A stretch of DNA of 53,392 bases from NCBI GenBank assembly GCA_022824005.1, contig JAJEBG010000001.1, forward strand, positions 1 through 53,392, given 5' to 3'. The notes beneath the pieces are model-generated. The model had not been told where the DNA came from. It did not search any database and was given only the letters and a program-made list of their open reading frames with translations. A program made the position numbers and the translations under genes. Numbering within the stretch: position 1 is the stretch's first letter; each line of letters opens with the position of its first letter. The stretch is from Paracoccaceae bacterium. Its GTDB lineage: Bacteria; Pseudomonadota; Alphaproteobacteria; Rhodobacterales; Rhodobacteraceae. Shown here in pieces: positions 27,296 to 36,503 of this stretch.

Positions 27296-28248
27296 CAAAA
27301 GAACTGACTCCTTCCACCGAGTTTCCAATATCCCACCCGGCAGATATTTCTGATATTATGGCGGTTCTTAAACCGCGCGTCATGTCATTGGCCATCTTTA
27401 CGAGTGCCGTGGCCATGGTGGTCGCGCCGGGGGAATTGCACCCCATCATTGCCCTCGCTTCAATTCTGTTTATCGCCATCGGTGCCGGGGCTTCAGGGGC
27501 TTTGAACATGTGGTGGGATGCTGACATTGACCGTCTCATGCGACGCACCCGAGGCCGTCCCGTGCCAACAGGCCGTTTGTCTCGACAGGATGCCTTCTTT
27601 ATCGGCATTTGGCTGTCGGGTTTCTCAGTGGTGATGTTGGCCTTGTCGGCCAATATTTTGTCAGGCGTCCTTCTTGCCTTCACCATTTTCTATTATGTGG
27701 TCGTCTATACGATCATTCTGAAGCGCCGTACGCCGCAAAATATTGTCATTGGTGGAGCCGCCGGGGCGCTGCCGCCATTGATTGGTTGGGCGGTGTCTGC
27801 GGGATCCGTTTCGATTGAGGCGTGGATGCTCTTTTTATTGATCTTCTTGTGGACGCCACCGCATTTTTGGGCGTTAGCCTTGTTTTCGTCGGATGACTAT
27901 CGGCGAGCCCAGATTCCGATGTTGACGGTGACTCATGGTCGGCCAACCACACGACGTCAAATCCTGATTTATACATTCCTGTTGATCCCGGTTTCCGTCG
28001 GCATTGGCTTGAGTTCAATTGGCGGGCCTCTCTTTATCTTTTCAGCGATTGTCCTCAACGCTATTTTTCTTTTTCAGGCGTGGGCCGTGTATCGCCGAAC
28101 AGACGATCAGAGTGAAAAAGACCGTTGGGCCGTCGAGCGGCGGTTTTTTCGCCTTTCAATTCTGTATCTTTTTGTCCAATTTGGTACTCTTGCGATGGAT
28201 AAAGGTCTCGAGCTGATATTCGTTACGAACTTTTTTGGATTGTCATGA
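27292..28248 (+). CDS. ctaB: Protoheme IX farnesyltransferase
   Basis: This membrane UbiA-family enzyme adds a farnesyl group to protoheme to make heme O, the precursor of heme A for the oxidase. The 318-aa protein has about eight hydrophobic segments. The first polyprenyl diphosphate motif is NMWWDADIDRLMRRTRGRPVP, the second is FSSDDYRRAQIPM. The GTG-less ATG overlaps the coxB stop by four bases. With coxB, ctaG and coxC it forms the oxidase assembly cluster. Confidence 0.95.
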   Translation: MTKELTPSTEFPISHPADISDIMAVLKPRVMSLAIFTSAVAMVVAPGELHPIIALASILFIAIGAGASGALNMWWDADIDRLMRRTRGRPVPTGRLSRQDAFFIGIWLSGFSVVMLALSANILSGVLLAFTIFYYVVVYTIILKRRTPQNIVIGGAAGALPPLIGWAVSAGSVSIEAWMLFLLIFLWTPPHFWALALFSSDDYRRAQIPMLTVTHGRPTTRRQILIYTFLLIPVSVGIGLSSIGGPLFIFSAIVLNAIFLFQAWAVYRRTDDQSEKDRWAVERRFFRLSILYLFVQFGTLAMDKGLELIFVTNFFGLS

Positions 28249-28424
28249 TGAAGAGTGACGAAATTAAAAATCGTCGCCTGCGACGAAACGCGGTCGTCGG
28301 TTGGGTCCTGACGGGCTTTGTTGTGCTGGTCTTCGCTGTCACTGTGGTAAAATTGACAGGGGGATCGTCATTGGAGGGTTTTGACCATACCGTCCGGCCG
28401 TCATTATTGGATACCGATTCATGA
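28245..28424 (+). CDS. 59-aa single-helix protein between ctaB and ctaG (CoxF-like)
   Basis: A small gene too short for many callers. It starts ATGATG, overlapping the ctaB stop by four bases, and its TGA overlaps the ctaG start, so all three are probably translationally coupled. The protein has a basic N terminus (KNRRLRRN), one membrane helix (GWVLTGFVVLVFAVTVV) and a short polar tail (HTVRPSLL). A small ORF in this place is known from the Paracoccus cytochrome oxidase operon and other alphaproteobacteria, often annotated as a CoxF-type protein. An assembly role is inferred only from position. Confidence 0.8.
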   Translation: MMKSDEIKNRRLRRNAVVGWVLTGFVVLVFAVTVVKLTGGSSLEGFDHTVRPSLLDTDS

Positions 28425-29020
28425 CATTGATGCAGCGCAATCGGCGAATGTTGATCTTGCTCGCGGCTCTTATTGGGCTCACGGGGGGCGCAGCATGGGC
28501 ATCAGTCCCCCTCTACGATTGGTTCTGCCGAGTGACAGGTTATGGTGGCACCCCGTTGACGCAAACGACATCTTCGGTTGAACAGATACTTGATCGAACG
28601 ATTCAAATTCGCTTTGATGCCTCTTTAGCGCGCGGTATGCCATGGGATTTTCGGCCTGTTGACCGCGAACTCGAAGTCAAAATTGGCGAATCCGTCTTGA
28701 CTTTCTATGAGGCAAGCAATCCCACTTCAAAGGCCATCGTGGGCACAGCGAGCTACAATGTGTATCCATTCAAGGCGGGTGGTTATTTTGTGAAAGTTGA
28801 CTGTTTTTGCTTCGAGGAGCAAGTGTTGCTCCCCGGTGAGAGTGTGCTGATGCCGGTTAACTTCTATGTTGATCCTGACATTGTGAATGATCAAGAGGCC
28901 TCTTCAACCGCTACCATCACCCTCTCATATACCTTTCACCAAAAGGATATTTCTAACCCACCACCAGAAGCGGAATTGGCCGATGAACTAAAGGCATCCC
29001 AGCGGATTGAAGGCAGTTGA
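28421..29020 (+). CDS. ctaG: Cytochrome c oxidase assembly protein CtaG (Cox11)
   Basis: CtaG/Cox11 delivers copper to the CuB site of subunit I. The 199-aa protein has one N-terminal membrane helix ([18 protein letters not shown]), the [16 protein letters not shown] segment with a conserved Cys, and the copper motif CFCFEEQ near residue 129, followed by [10 protein letters not shown]. All match the periplasmic Ig-like Cox11 fold. Its partner subunit I is not encoded in this cluster. Confidence 0.95.
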   Translation: MTLMQRNRRMLILLAALIGLTGGAAWASVPLYDWFCRVTGYGGTPLTQTTSSVEQILDRTIQIRFDASLARGMPWDFRPVDRELEVKIGESVLTFYEASNPTSKAIVGTASYNVYPFKAGGYFVKVDCFCFEEQVLLPGESVLMPVNFYVDPDIVNDQEASSTATITLSYTFHQKDISNPPPEAELADELKASQRIEGS

Positions 29021-29024
29021 ACGC

Positions 29025-29816
29025 ATGGCACACGAAGTCAATCACGATTATCATATTCTCAACCCATCACTTTGGCCTTTTCTGGGGGCCGTTGGCGGGT
29101 TCATCATGCTTTTTGGGGCGGTTCTGTTTTTTCACGGCAGCGGACCATGGATGCTGTTAATCGGCGCGGCTATCGTCGCCTATGTGATGGTGGCTTGGTG
29201 GGGAGATGTGATACGTGAAGCGCAAACAGGTGACCATACACCCGTCGTGCAAATCGGTCTCCGTTATGGATTCATACTCTTTGTCATTTCTGAGGTTATG
29301 TTTTTTGCCGCGTGGTTCTGGAACTTTTTCAAACATGCGATGTATCCGATGGAGGAAGGTTCAGGGGGGGTGTGGCCACCGGTCGGTATTGAAACATTTG
29401 ATCCTTGGCATCTACCGCTGATCAACACGCTGATTTTGCTCGCCTCTGGGGCCGCGTGTACATGGGCGCATCACGCTTTGGCGCACGAAAACAACCGACG
29501 TGACTTGGTCAATGGATTGGCCCTTGCGATTATTCTGGGGGCCGCGTTTACGGGCTTGCAGGCTTACGAGTATGCGCACGCGGCCTTCGGTTTTTCGGGT
29601 AATATCTATGGTGCGTCATTTTTTATGGCGACAGGATTCCACGGCGCGCACGTGATTATCGGTTCAATTTTTCTTTTTGTCTGCTTGATGAGGGCCCTAG
29701 CCAATCAGATGTCTCCCACCTCGCATGTCGGTTTTGAGACCGCAGCTTGGTATTGGCATTTTGTTGATGTCGTCTGGCTTTTTCTGTTCGCCGCCGTCTA
29801 TATATGGGGCGGCTGA
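29025..29816 (+). CDS. coxC: Cytochrome c oxidase subunit III
   Basis: Integral membrane subunit III of the aa3-type oxidase, with seven predicted helices. I start at the ATG at 29025 ([10 protein letters not shown], 263 aa); an upstream frame from 29007 overlaps the ctaG end. Landmarks are [15 protein letters not shown] with the membrane Glu, the HAVIG-like [12 protein letters not shown], and the C-terminal [14 protein letters not shown]. About 110 bases of no evident coding follow before surf1. Confidence 0.95.
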   Translation: MAHEVNHDYHILNPSLWPFLGAVGGFIMLFGAVLFFHGSGPWMLLIGAAIVAYVMVAWWGDVIREAQTGDHTPVVQIGLRYGFILFVISEVMFFAAWFWNFFKHAMYPMEEGSGGVWPPVGIETFDPWHLPLINTLILLASGAACTWAHHALAHENNRRDLVNGLALAIILGAAFTGLQAYEYAHAAFGFSGNIYGASFFMATGFHGAHVIIGSIFLFVCLMRALANQMSPTSHVGFETAAWYWHFVDVVWLFLFAAVYIWGG

Positions 29817-29926
29817 CTTGTGTCTATTTGATGATGTTTATGACTTCATCCTAATCTTACAAATCCCACATACAATTGCAGATATGATGATGCTCTTTGA
29901 TCTGTGCCAACGATTGGGTCATTGAG

Positions 29927-30604
29927 ATGACCCGGCATTTTCTATTTCCCATTTTGCTTGGTATGGGAGGAATGGTCATTCTCTGCTCCCTTGGGACGTG
30001 GCAGGTACAAAGGCTTGAATGGAAACAGGGAATTATTGCGACCATCAATGAGCGCATTTGGGATACGCCGGTGGAGATACCCCTATCACCAAGGTCAACG
30101 CGCGACAATTATCTGTCCGTTATGGCGATGGGAGATATTCTTGCTGGAGAATTATTTGTTCTGTTGAGCCGTGATGGATTTGGCCCCGGTTTCCGAATCA
30201 TTACGCCTTTTGAAGTTAAGGGACAAAAAATTCTTCTTGATCGTGGGTTTATCCCTGAATCTCAGCGCCCGCATCAGCGAAAAATGGGGTCAGTAGAAGT
30301 CATAGGCAACCTTCACTGGCCTGATGAAACCGATGTCCTGTTTACACCGCAACCTGAAGGCGATCTTTGGTTCGCCCGCGAGGTGGAGGCGATGGCCCGT
30401 CACTTTAATACCGATCCTGTTCTGCTTGTGGCGAGGCAGGAAGTCCCTGGCGATCCGGCGATTATCCCATGGCCTATCGACAGCAATGGCATTCCCAATA
30501 ATCACCTAAATTATGCCATCACATGGTTCCTGCTGGCAATGGTGTGGTTGGGGATGACGGCCATGTGGATATGGCGTATCAATAGAGGTGAGAGCCTAAA
30601 ATGA
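29927..30604 (+). CDS. SURF1 family oxidase assembly protein
   Basis: SURF1 proteins bind heme A and help insert it into subunit I. From the ATG at 29927 the protein is 225 aa with a membrane helix at each end (about residues 5-22 and 196-215) and a periplasmic domain between. Near the N terminus it has LGTWQVQRLEWKQGII; later come LLDRGFIPESQR and the C-terminal NNHLNYAITWFLLA, which carry the family hallmarks. The stop overlaps the thrC start. No ribosome site is obvious, so the start is uncertain by a few codons. Confidence 0.9.
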   Translation: MTRHFLFPILLGMGGMVILCSLGTWQVQRLEWKQGIIATINERIWDTPVEIPLSPRSTRDNYLSVMAMGDILAGELFVLLSRDGFGPGFRIITPFEVKGQKILLDRGFIPESQRPHQRKMGSVEVIGNLHWPDETDVLFTPQPEGDLWFAREVEAMARHFNTDPVLLVARQEVPGDPAIIPWPIDSNGIPNNHLNYAITWFLLAMVWLGMTAMWIWRINRGESLK

Positions 30605-32025
30605 GCAAGTTAACCTCTTTGCCGGAATTCCAATACATATCAACACGGGGCAGTGCCCCTGCATTGAATTTTGAAGAAACGATCCTCACAGGCCTTGCCA
30701 GTGATGGCGGCCTCTATCTGCCGCAACACTGGCCGCGATGGGAGGAAGAGGAATTTACAAAACTGTGTGGCCGGCCGTACGAGGAGATTGTTCTCAAAGT
30801 GTTAATGCCTTTTGTAGGGTCGGCCTTCAGCGAGGAGGAATTAAACCGGTTGATCACCGGCGCTTATTCGACATTTCGCCATCCGGCGCGCTGCCCATTG
30901 ATACAATTGGCGCCCAATTTGCATCTCTTAGAACTCTTTCATGGCCCAACTCTCGCTTTCAAGGATTTTGCCCTGCAATTGGTCGGACGCATGTTTGCCA
31001 CAATTTTGGCCCGTCAATCTCGCCGTGTGACCATTATAGGTGCCACAAGCGGTGACACCGGTTCGGCGGCGATTGAAGCCTTTCGTGGCCTGGATTCGGC
31101 CGATATATTTATCTTTTTTCCCAAGGGGCGGGTGTCAGATATCCAACGCCGACAAATGACAACGCCCACCGAGCCAAATGTCCATGCCATCGCGGTTGAA
31201 GGTGATTTCGATGACTGTCAATCTCGCGTCAAAGATTTGTTCAATGATGAAGATTTCCGCCAACGTTTCCAACTTGGCGCGGTGAATTCAATCAACTGGG
31301 CCCGAATTGCTGTCCAAGTGGCATATTTTGTGGCGGCCGCTCTCACCCTTGGCGCACCACAAAGGAAAATCTCCTTTGTGGTACCAACAGGCAATTTTGG
31401 CGACATTTTTGCTGGATATGTCGCCAAGAGAATGGGGTTGGCCATTGACCGATTAGTGGTGGCTACCAACCAGAATGATATTCTTCATCGCTCGCTTTTG
31501 TCAGGTGAATGCCGAGCCGGAGAGGAGGTCCTCACATCAATCAGTCCCTCCATGGATATACAGGTCAGCTCCAACTTTGAGCGGGCACTCTTTGAGGCGA
31601 GTGGCCAAGATTCTGAGCAAGTCCTGACATTGATGAACGAACTTCGATTTCAAGGTGGATTTTCTGTCCCTGCAAAGACGCTTGAGAATTTGCGACAACA
31701 TTATGTGAGTGGTTCATCAACGGAAGGCGAGACTCGGCATTGTATCCGTCAAGTCTGGCAACAAACGGGACAGTTGGTCTGTCCTCACACGGCTGTCGGG
31801 ATCAAGGTGGCCAAGACTTTTGCCGATGTGTCGGGCCCGATAATTGCCTTGGCCACGGCTCATCCGGCGAAGTTCCCAGAAGCGGTTAAACAAACCACAG
31901 GCATTGACCCTCCATTGCCGGAGGATATTGAGGAGAGACTCTCACATTCTGAGCGGATGACCACTGTGGGCAACGATTTAAGCCAAATTAAGCAATTGAT
32001 TGGCGAGAGAGTGACATCGTTATGA
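30601..32025 (+). CDS. thrC: Threonine synthase
   Basis: This PLP enzyme converts O-phosphohomoserine to threonine. The 474-aa protein belongs to the long, bacterial/fungal-type threonine synthases with the N-terminal YISTRGSAPALNFEE and GLASDGGLYLP. The PLP lysine is in LAFKDFALQLVG (near residue 124), followed by the phosphate-binding GATSGDTGSAAIEAFRG. It overlaps surf1 and the M16 peptidase gene by four bases each. The link to the oxidase genes is positional and also occurs in Rhodobacterales. Confidence 0.95.
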   Translation: MSKLTSLPEFQYISTRGSAPALNFEETILTGLASDGGLYLPQHWPRWEEEEFTKLCGRPYEEIVLKVLMPFVGSAFSEEELNRLITGAYSTFRHPARCPLIQLAPNLHLLELFHGPTLAFKDFALQLVGRMFATILARQSRRVTIIGATSGDTGSAAIEAFRGLDSADIFIFFPKGRVSDIQRRQMTTPTEPNVHAIAVEGDFDDCQSRVKDLFNDEDFRQRFQLGAVNSINWARIAVQVAYFVAAALTLGAPQRKISFVVPTGNFGDIFAGYVAKRMGLAIDRLVVATNQNDILHRSLLSGECRAGEEVLTSISPSMDIQVSSNFERALFEASGQDSEQVLTLMNELRFQGGFSVPAKTLENLRQHYVSGSSTEGETRHCIRQVWQQTGQLVCPHTAVGIKVAKTFADVSGPIIALATAHPAKFPEAVKQTTGIDPPLPEDIEERLSHSERMTTVGNDLSQIKQLIGERVTSL

Positions 32026-33290
32026 CCGCTGAAGTTACCGCATTGCCGAATGGCTTTCGGGTGGCCACCGATCACATGCCGGGGCTAAAAACCGCGACTG
32101 TGGCCGTTCATGTGGGTGTGGGGGCACGTTTTGAGCCGGCCAAACATAATGGGATCGCACATTTTCTGGAACATATGGCCTTTAAGGGCACGCGCCGCCG
32201 CTCAGCGTTTGAAATTGCCGAGACCATCGAAGACGTTGGTGGGTATTTGAATGCTTATACCAGTCGCGAGTCAACGGTTTATCTCGCCGGTGTTTTGGCC
32301 GAAGATGTCCCATTGGTCGTTGAACTTCTAGCCGATATCTTGCGGCATTCAGTATTTAGCCCTGATGAAATCGAAGTTGAGCGGAATGTCATTCTGAATG
32401 AGATCGGTGAATACGAAGATTTGCCAGCCGATGTAGTGTTTGATGCACTGCAACGGACGGCTTACCCGAACCAACAATATGGGCGACCCGTCATTGGTAC
32501 CGCGAGAACAGTTTCATCATTTTGTCGAAGTGACTTTCAATCCTTTACCGAGCGCCATTATGGCCCGGAACGAATGATCCTCTCCGCCGCGGGGGCCGTC
32601 AACCACGATGAGATGACAAAATTGGCGGAGGCGCATTTTGGTGACGCTATCCGGCAATCCAAAGTCCGCAAGAGGCGTCCCCGTTTCGTGGGTGGAGAAT
32701 GGAGACAGCACAGGGAAATAGAACAAACACAATTTGCCATTGCGTTTCCAGCCCCTCAATTATTTGATAAGAGGACTCCGGCGGCCATGATTTACGGTGT
32801 CCTGTTGGGCGGCGGCTCGTCGTCACGACTCTTCGTGGAAGCACGCGAAAAACGTGGACTTTGCTATTCCGTGTCGGCTCAAGCGGTCCCCTGCCAAGAC
32901 TCGGGATTGTTCGTTCTGCACGCGAATACTGGAAAAGCAGAGCTCGGGACACTCATGGAACTCTGTGCTGATGAGATTCGTAAGACGGCCGATGGATTAA
33001 CGGAAAAAGAAGTGAAGCGGGCACGGACACAAATTCGTGTCGCTATCATGACCGGATATGAACGTCCTTCTCAACGAATGGAAAGAATGGGCAATATTCT
33101 CGCCATCAAGGACCATGTAGAAGAAATTGACGAGACGATCGCGCGCTTTGACGATGTGACACGTGAGCAAGTTCGTGACTACGCACAAGAATTGGCCAAC
33201 AGTTCAGAGGCCGCTATGGCCTTATATGGGCCCATTTCACAATCGAAAACCGTGCCTCTCCAGTCCTTTATTGGGCGGATGAAGAGATGA
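32022..33290 (+). CDS. M16 family zinc peptidase (mitochondrial-processing-peptidase-like)
   Basis: A 422-aa pitrilysin-type metalloprotease related to the beta subunit of the mitochondrial processing peptidase. The inverted zinc motif HFLEHMAFKGT (HxxEH) lies near residue 46, with the third ligand Glu expected in the ERNVILNEIGEYED region near residue 120. The C-terminal half has the RSGLCYSV-like EKRGLCYSVSAQ of the second domain. No signal peptide is visible, so it is probably cytoplasmic. Its substrate in bacteria is not established. Confidence 0.92.
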   Translation: MTAEVTALPNGFRVATDHMPGLKTATVAVHVGVGARFEPAKHNGIAHFLEHMAFKGTRRRSAFEIAETIEDVGGYLNAYTSRESTVYLAGVLAEDVPLVVELLADILRHSVFSPDEIEVERNVILNEIGEYEDLPADVVFDALQRTAYPNQQYGRPVIGTARTVSSFCRSDFQSFTERHYGPERMILSAAGAVNHDEMTKLAEAHFGDAIRQSKVRKRRPRFVGGEWRQHREIEQTQFAIAFPAPQLFDKRTPAAMIYGVLLGGGSSSRLFVEAREKRGLCYSVSAQAVPCQDSGLFVLHANTGKAELGTLMELCADEIRKTADGLTEKEVKRARTQIRVAIMTGYERPSQRMERMGNILAIKDHVEEIDETIARFDDVTREQVRDYAQELANSSEAAMALYGPISQSKTVPLQSFIGRMKR

Positions 33291-33889
33291 GATTTCGTAA
33301 AAATAAGGCGACGATTCTCAATACAGAAAGGCTGAGACTTCGCTTGCCTCAGTTGAGTGACCATTCGGCATGGGCGGAACTTCGTAGAGAGAGCCGCGAA
33401 TTTATCGAACCTTGGGAGCCGGCTTGGGCAGAAGACCATCTGTCGAAGGACGCCTTCCAGACACGGGTTGAGCGAGCCGAAGTGTTTTCTGAACAGCAAA
33501 CGGCCTTGCCCCTGCTCATGATCCGTCGTGATGATGAGCGGATCGTTGGCGGAATCACTCTTGATCAAATTCACTTTGGCCCGGCACAAGTAGCGAGTCT
33601 TGGCTATTGGATTGGCCTGCCTTTTGCTCGTCAAGGCTTTATGAAAGAGGCCATCCTCAAACTCGTTCATCACTCATTCGTTGAAATGGGTTTGAGCCGG
33701 ATTGAGGCGGCTTGTGTGCCAGAAAACCAACCGTCGCGCCGACTTCTGGAAAATACTGGATTCAAATATGAAGGTGTGGCGCAGAGCTATCTCGAAGTGA
33801 ATGGCAAATGGCGCAACCATGTTCTTTATGCAAATCTCAGACGGGACCGACGCGATCGCGCCGCGACGGGTCAATTGGCATGGGATTGA
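33287..33889 (+). CDS. GNAT acetyltransferase, RimJ-like
   Basis: A 200-aa N-acetyltransferase of the RimJ/RimL type, which acetylates N-terminal amino groups of ribosomal proteins or other substrates using acetyl-CoA. The opening ILNTERLRLRLPQLSDHSAW is characteristic. The acetyl-CoA loop is recognisable in IGLPFARQGFMKEAI, and the final NQPSRRLLENTGFKYEG is the standard GNAT motif B region. It overlaps the M16 gene by four bases and the next gene by ten. The substrate is not predictable. Confidence 0.88.
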   Translation: MRFRKNKATILNTERLRLRLPQLSDHSAWAELRRESREFIEPWEPAWAEDHLSKDAFQTRVERAEVFSEQQTALPLLMIRRDDERIVGGITLDQIHFGPAQVASLGYWIGLPFARQGFMKEAILKLVHHSFVEMGLSRIEAACVPENQPSRRLLENTGFKYEGVAQSYLEVNGKWRNHVLYANLRRDRRDRAATGQLAWD

Positions 33890-35310
33890 AACCCGTCGAC
33901 GAGGCTTTCATGCATGCTATGTCGATGGCGGTGCCAGATTCGGTCCAAAGTGATCAATATCGATGTTACCATGAGGATCCGCGACAGCGCTTTAGAGGTC
34001 AGCCTGGCTTCGTCGTGGTACCTCGCTGTGTTGAAGATGTCGCCCTCATTTTGAAATTGTGCCATGACCATGAGGTGCCGGTTATCCCCTTCGGTGGGGG
34101 AACGGGATTGGTGGGGGGACAATTGGTTATTTCGGATTTACCGCGGCCGGTGATTCTCTCAACTGAGCGATTGAATTGCATTCGAGCGATAGACAAAGTG
34201 GCTTCTTTTTTGACGGTCGAAGCCGGATGCACGTTGCATGATGTCCATCTGGCGGCGAGCCAACATGATTTGCTTTTTCCTCTCCTGTTGGCTTCTAAAG
34301 GCAGTTGCCAAATCGGTGGAAATCTGGCCACCAATGCGGGGGGTGTCAACGTGGTTCGTTATGGAAATATGCGGGATTTATGTTTGGGAGTTGAAGCTGT
34401 ATTTGCCGACGGTTCCGTCTGGCACGGTCTCACAGGCCTTCGCAAAGACAATAGAGGCTACGATTTGCGCAACCTCCTGATCGGTTCGGAAGGTTCTCTG
34501 GCCATCATCACCGCCGCTTGCCTAAAAGTGTTTCCCATTCCTGTTGAACGCGCCGTTTTCCTTGCCGCGGTTGATCATCCGAAAGCCGGCCTTGACCTTT
34601 TCCAAATCATGCGGCGTGAATTTGGCTTGATGCTGTCATCATTTGAGTTGATCAGTCGGGTGGGAATCGATTTTCTATCTGAGACTCAAATGGGATTTAG
34701 AAACCCCTATGATCCGATGCCAGATTGGTTGGTATTGGGAGATTTGGGCTCCGAGTGCGCTGTTGAACTTGATGAGAAAGTGATCTCCTTCCTCAACGAC
34801 GCCAACGAAAAAGGTGTGATCAACGATGCCCTCTTTGCCCAATCACAAGCGCAGATTGACCATCTTTGGGATATGCGGGAGTTGATCCCAGAAGCCAACC
34901 GACGAGTCGGCGCGATAGCAAGCCACGATATTTCCCTGCCGATTGATATGATTCCAAAATTCATTCAAGATTGTGGTCATCTGATGGCTTCAATTGGGGA
35001 TTTCAGAATCAATTGTTTTGGTCATCTCGGTGATGGCAACTTGCATTATAATGTCTTTCCCCCCGCCGGGCAGATGGCCAAAGACTTTGCAGACGTAAAG
35101 TCGATGGTCAGCGAGACGGTCCATCGTTTGGTACGTGACTTTGGCGGTTCAACCATGGCGGAGCATGGTGTGGGCCGTATCAAGGCGGCCGAATTGAAGA
35201 GTTTTGAGACACCGGCTTATATGGAGGCCATCACTTCCATCAAACGGGCTCTCGATCCCAAAGGGATTCTGAATCCCGGTGCGGTCATTGAGAGATACGA
35301 AGACGGTTGA
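33880..35310 (+). CDS. FAD-linked oxidase, D-2-hydroxyacid dehydrogenase type (GlcD/D2HGDH-like)
   Basis: An FAD flavoprotein predicted to oxidise a D-2-hydroxy acid such as D-lactate, glycolate or D-2-hydroxyglutarate. From the ATG at 33880 it is 476 aa. The N-terminal PCMH FAD domain has VVPRCVEDVALIL, IPFGGGTGLVGGQ and GGNLATNAGGVNVVRYGN. The C-terminal substrate domain has the metal/substrate motif FGHLGDGNLHYNVFP and AEHGVGRIKAAEL, then LDPKGILNPG. Among the family it looks nearest to D-2-hydroxyglutarate-type enzymes, but I would not fix the substrate. It ends one base from the convergent mtnP stop. Confidence 0.9.
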   Translation: MGLKPVDEAFMHAMSMAVPDSVQSDQYRCYHEDPRQRFRGQPGFVVVPRCVEDVALILKLCHDHEVPVIPFGGGTGLVGGQLVISDLPRPVILSTERLNCIRAIDKVASFLTVEAGCTLHDVHLAASQHDLLFPLLLASKGSCQIGGNLATNAGGVNVVRYGNMRDLCLGVEAVFADGSVWHGLTGLRKDNRGYDLRNLLIGSEGSLAIITAACLKVFPIPVERAVFLAAVDHPKAGLDLFQIMRREFGLMLSSFELISRVGIDFLSETQMGFRNPYDPMPDWLVLGDLGSECAVELDEKVISFLNDANEKGVINDALFAQSQAQIDHLWDMRELIPEANRRVGAIASHDISLPIDMIPKFIQDCGHLMASIGDFRINCFGHLGDGNLHYNVFPPAGQMAKDFADVKSMVSETVHRLVRDFGGSTMAEHGVGRIKAAELKSFETPAYMEAITSIKRALDPKGILNPGAVIERYEDG

Positions 35311-35311
35311 G

Positions 35312-36229
35312 TTATTCGTTGGGTTTTAAAACCCGCCCCGCGACTCCCATTAGTTTTTCGAGCATCTCTGGGCACTGATTGTCGGGCGATGTGATGATCG
35401 CATGATCGAGCGCGCGGTCACATCCGTACGGGCAGACCTCACCACGGCAGACATTATCCCCTATCGATAAGCGTCTAATAATCCCTTTGGCGGTATCGAC
35501 ATTGCTCATCAATGTTTCGATCAATTGGCGAATATCAACCTCACCATGATCAGGATGCCAACTGTCATAATCTGTCACCATCGCGATAGTCGCGTAACAA
35601 ATTTCAGCTTCCCGTGCCAGTTTAGCCTCGGGCATATTTGTCATGCCAATGACATCACAATTCCAATCTTTACGATAGAGATGGGATTCAGCGAGACTCG
35701 AGAACTGGGGGCCTTCCATCGCCAGATATGTACCGCCGTCATGAGCGACGGCCCCCTCTTCTTCGGCCGCCTGAAAGCAGGCGGCTCGGAGGCGCCCGCA
35801 GGTCGGGTTTGCCATTGAAACATGGCCAACACATCCAGTCCCAAAGAAGGACTTGGCACGGGCAAAGGTGCGGTCGATAAATTGATCGACCATGACCAGA
35901 TCACCCGGTGCGTAATCTTCGCGCAATGAGCCGCAGGCCGACAGCGAGACGATATCTGTCACGCCGAGGGATTTCAGCGCCGCGATATTCGCTCGATAAG
36001 GAATCTCTGAAGGGGGATAAATGTGACCCCGTCCATGCCGAGGTAGAAAAGCCACTTTTGTCTTGCCCAACTGACCCGTGAGGATCTCGTCAGACGGTCG
36101 ACCCCACGGGGTGTCGATAGCCACCCAATGAATCGATTCCAATCCATCGATTTCGTATAAACCCGATCCTCCGATAAAAGCGAGTTGGGCTTCGGTTTTC
36201 TCGCGACCCTTTTGACTTGCGTTCAACAC
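35312..36229 (-). CDS. mtnP: S-methyl-5'-thioadenosine phosphorylase
   Basis: The enzyme cleaves methylthioadenosine with phosphate to adenine and methylthioribose-1-phosphate, the first step of methionine salvage. Family marks are AFIGGSGLYEIDGLE near the start, the phosphate region PRHGRGHIYPPSEIPYRANI, SACGSLREDYAPGDLVMVDQ and the substrate-site GMTNMPEAKLAREAEICY. The MTAP/PNP trimeric class is clear; methylthioinosine is an alternative substrate. The GTG at 36229 (305 aa) follows a very good GAGGAGG site; the frame is open to an ATG at 36256, and a TTG one codon on is equally close. Confidence 0.9.
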   Translation of the reverse strand: MLNASQKGREKTEAQLAFIGGSGLYEIDGLESIHWVAIDTPWGRPSDEILTGQLGKTKVAFLPRHGRGHIYPPSEIPYRANIAALKSLGVTDIVSLSACGSLREDYAPGDLVMVDQFIDRTFARAKSFFGTGCVGHVSMANPTCGRLRAACFQAAEEEGAVAHDGGTYLAMEGPQFSSLAESHLYRKDWNCDVIGMTNMPEAKLAREAEICYATIAMVTDYDSWHPDHGEVDIRQLIETLMSNVDTAKGIIRRLSIGDNVCRGEVCPYGCDRALDHAIITSPDNQCPEMLEKLMGVAGRVLKPNE

Positions 36230-36503
36230 TATCCCTCCTCGGTGAGGCTTGAGCACGCTCGCGTCCTACTTGGTCGGCATTTTGGTCGCATTGACGTGAA
36301 CGGCGGCTCAATCTCTGTGCTTGATTTTTTATCGACCTCTACAGTAATTTATATGCTTGAAATTTGATGATAGCACGTTTTTTCTTGTTTCAATGCGGCT
36401 TTTAAATGGGTTGAAGCAAAGCGACAGTGATATTTTTGTTGCGCCGCTAAAACATAGGCTTTGATTAATGCCTAAAGAATGAGATCTGATCGGGAGAATG
36501 ACC

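Noticed and set aside
35321-35334. Perfect palindrome GGGTTTTAAAACCC at the convergent ends of the FAD oxidase and mtnP genes
   Set aside because: It lies inside the mtnP coding end and would form an unstable, loopless stem; probably chance.
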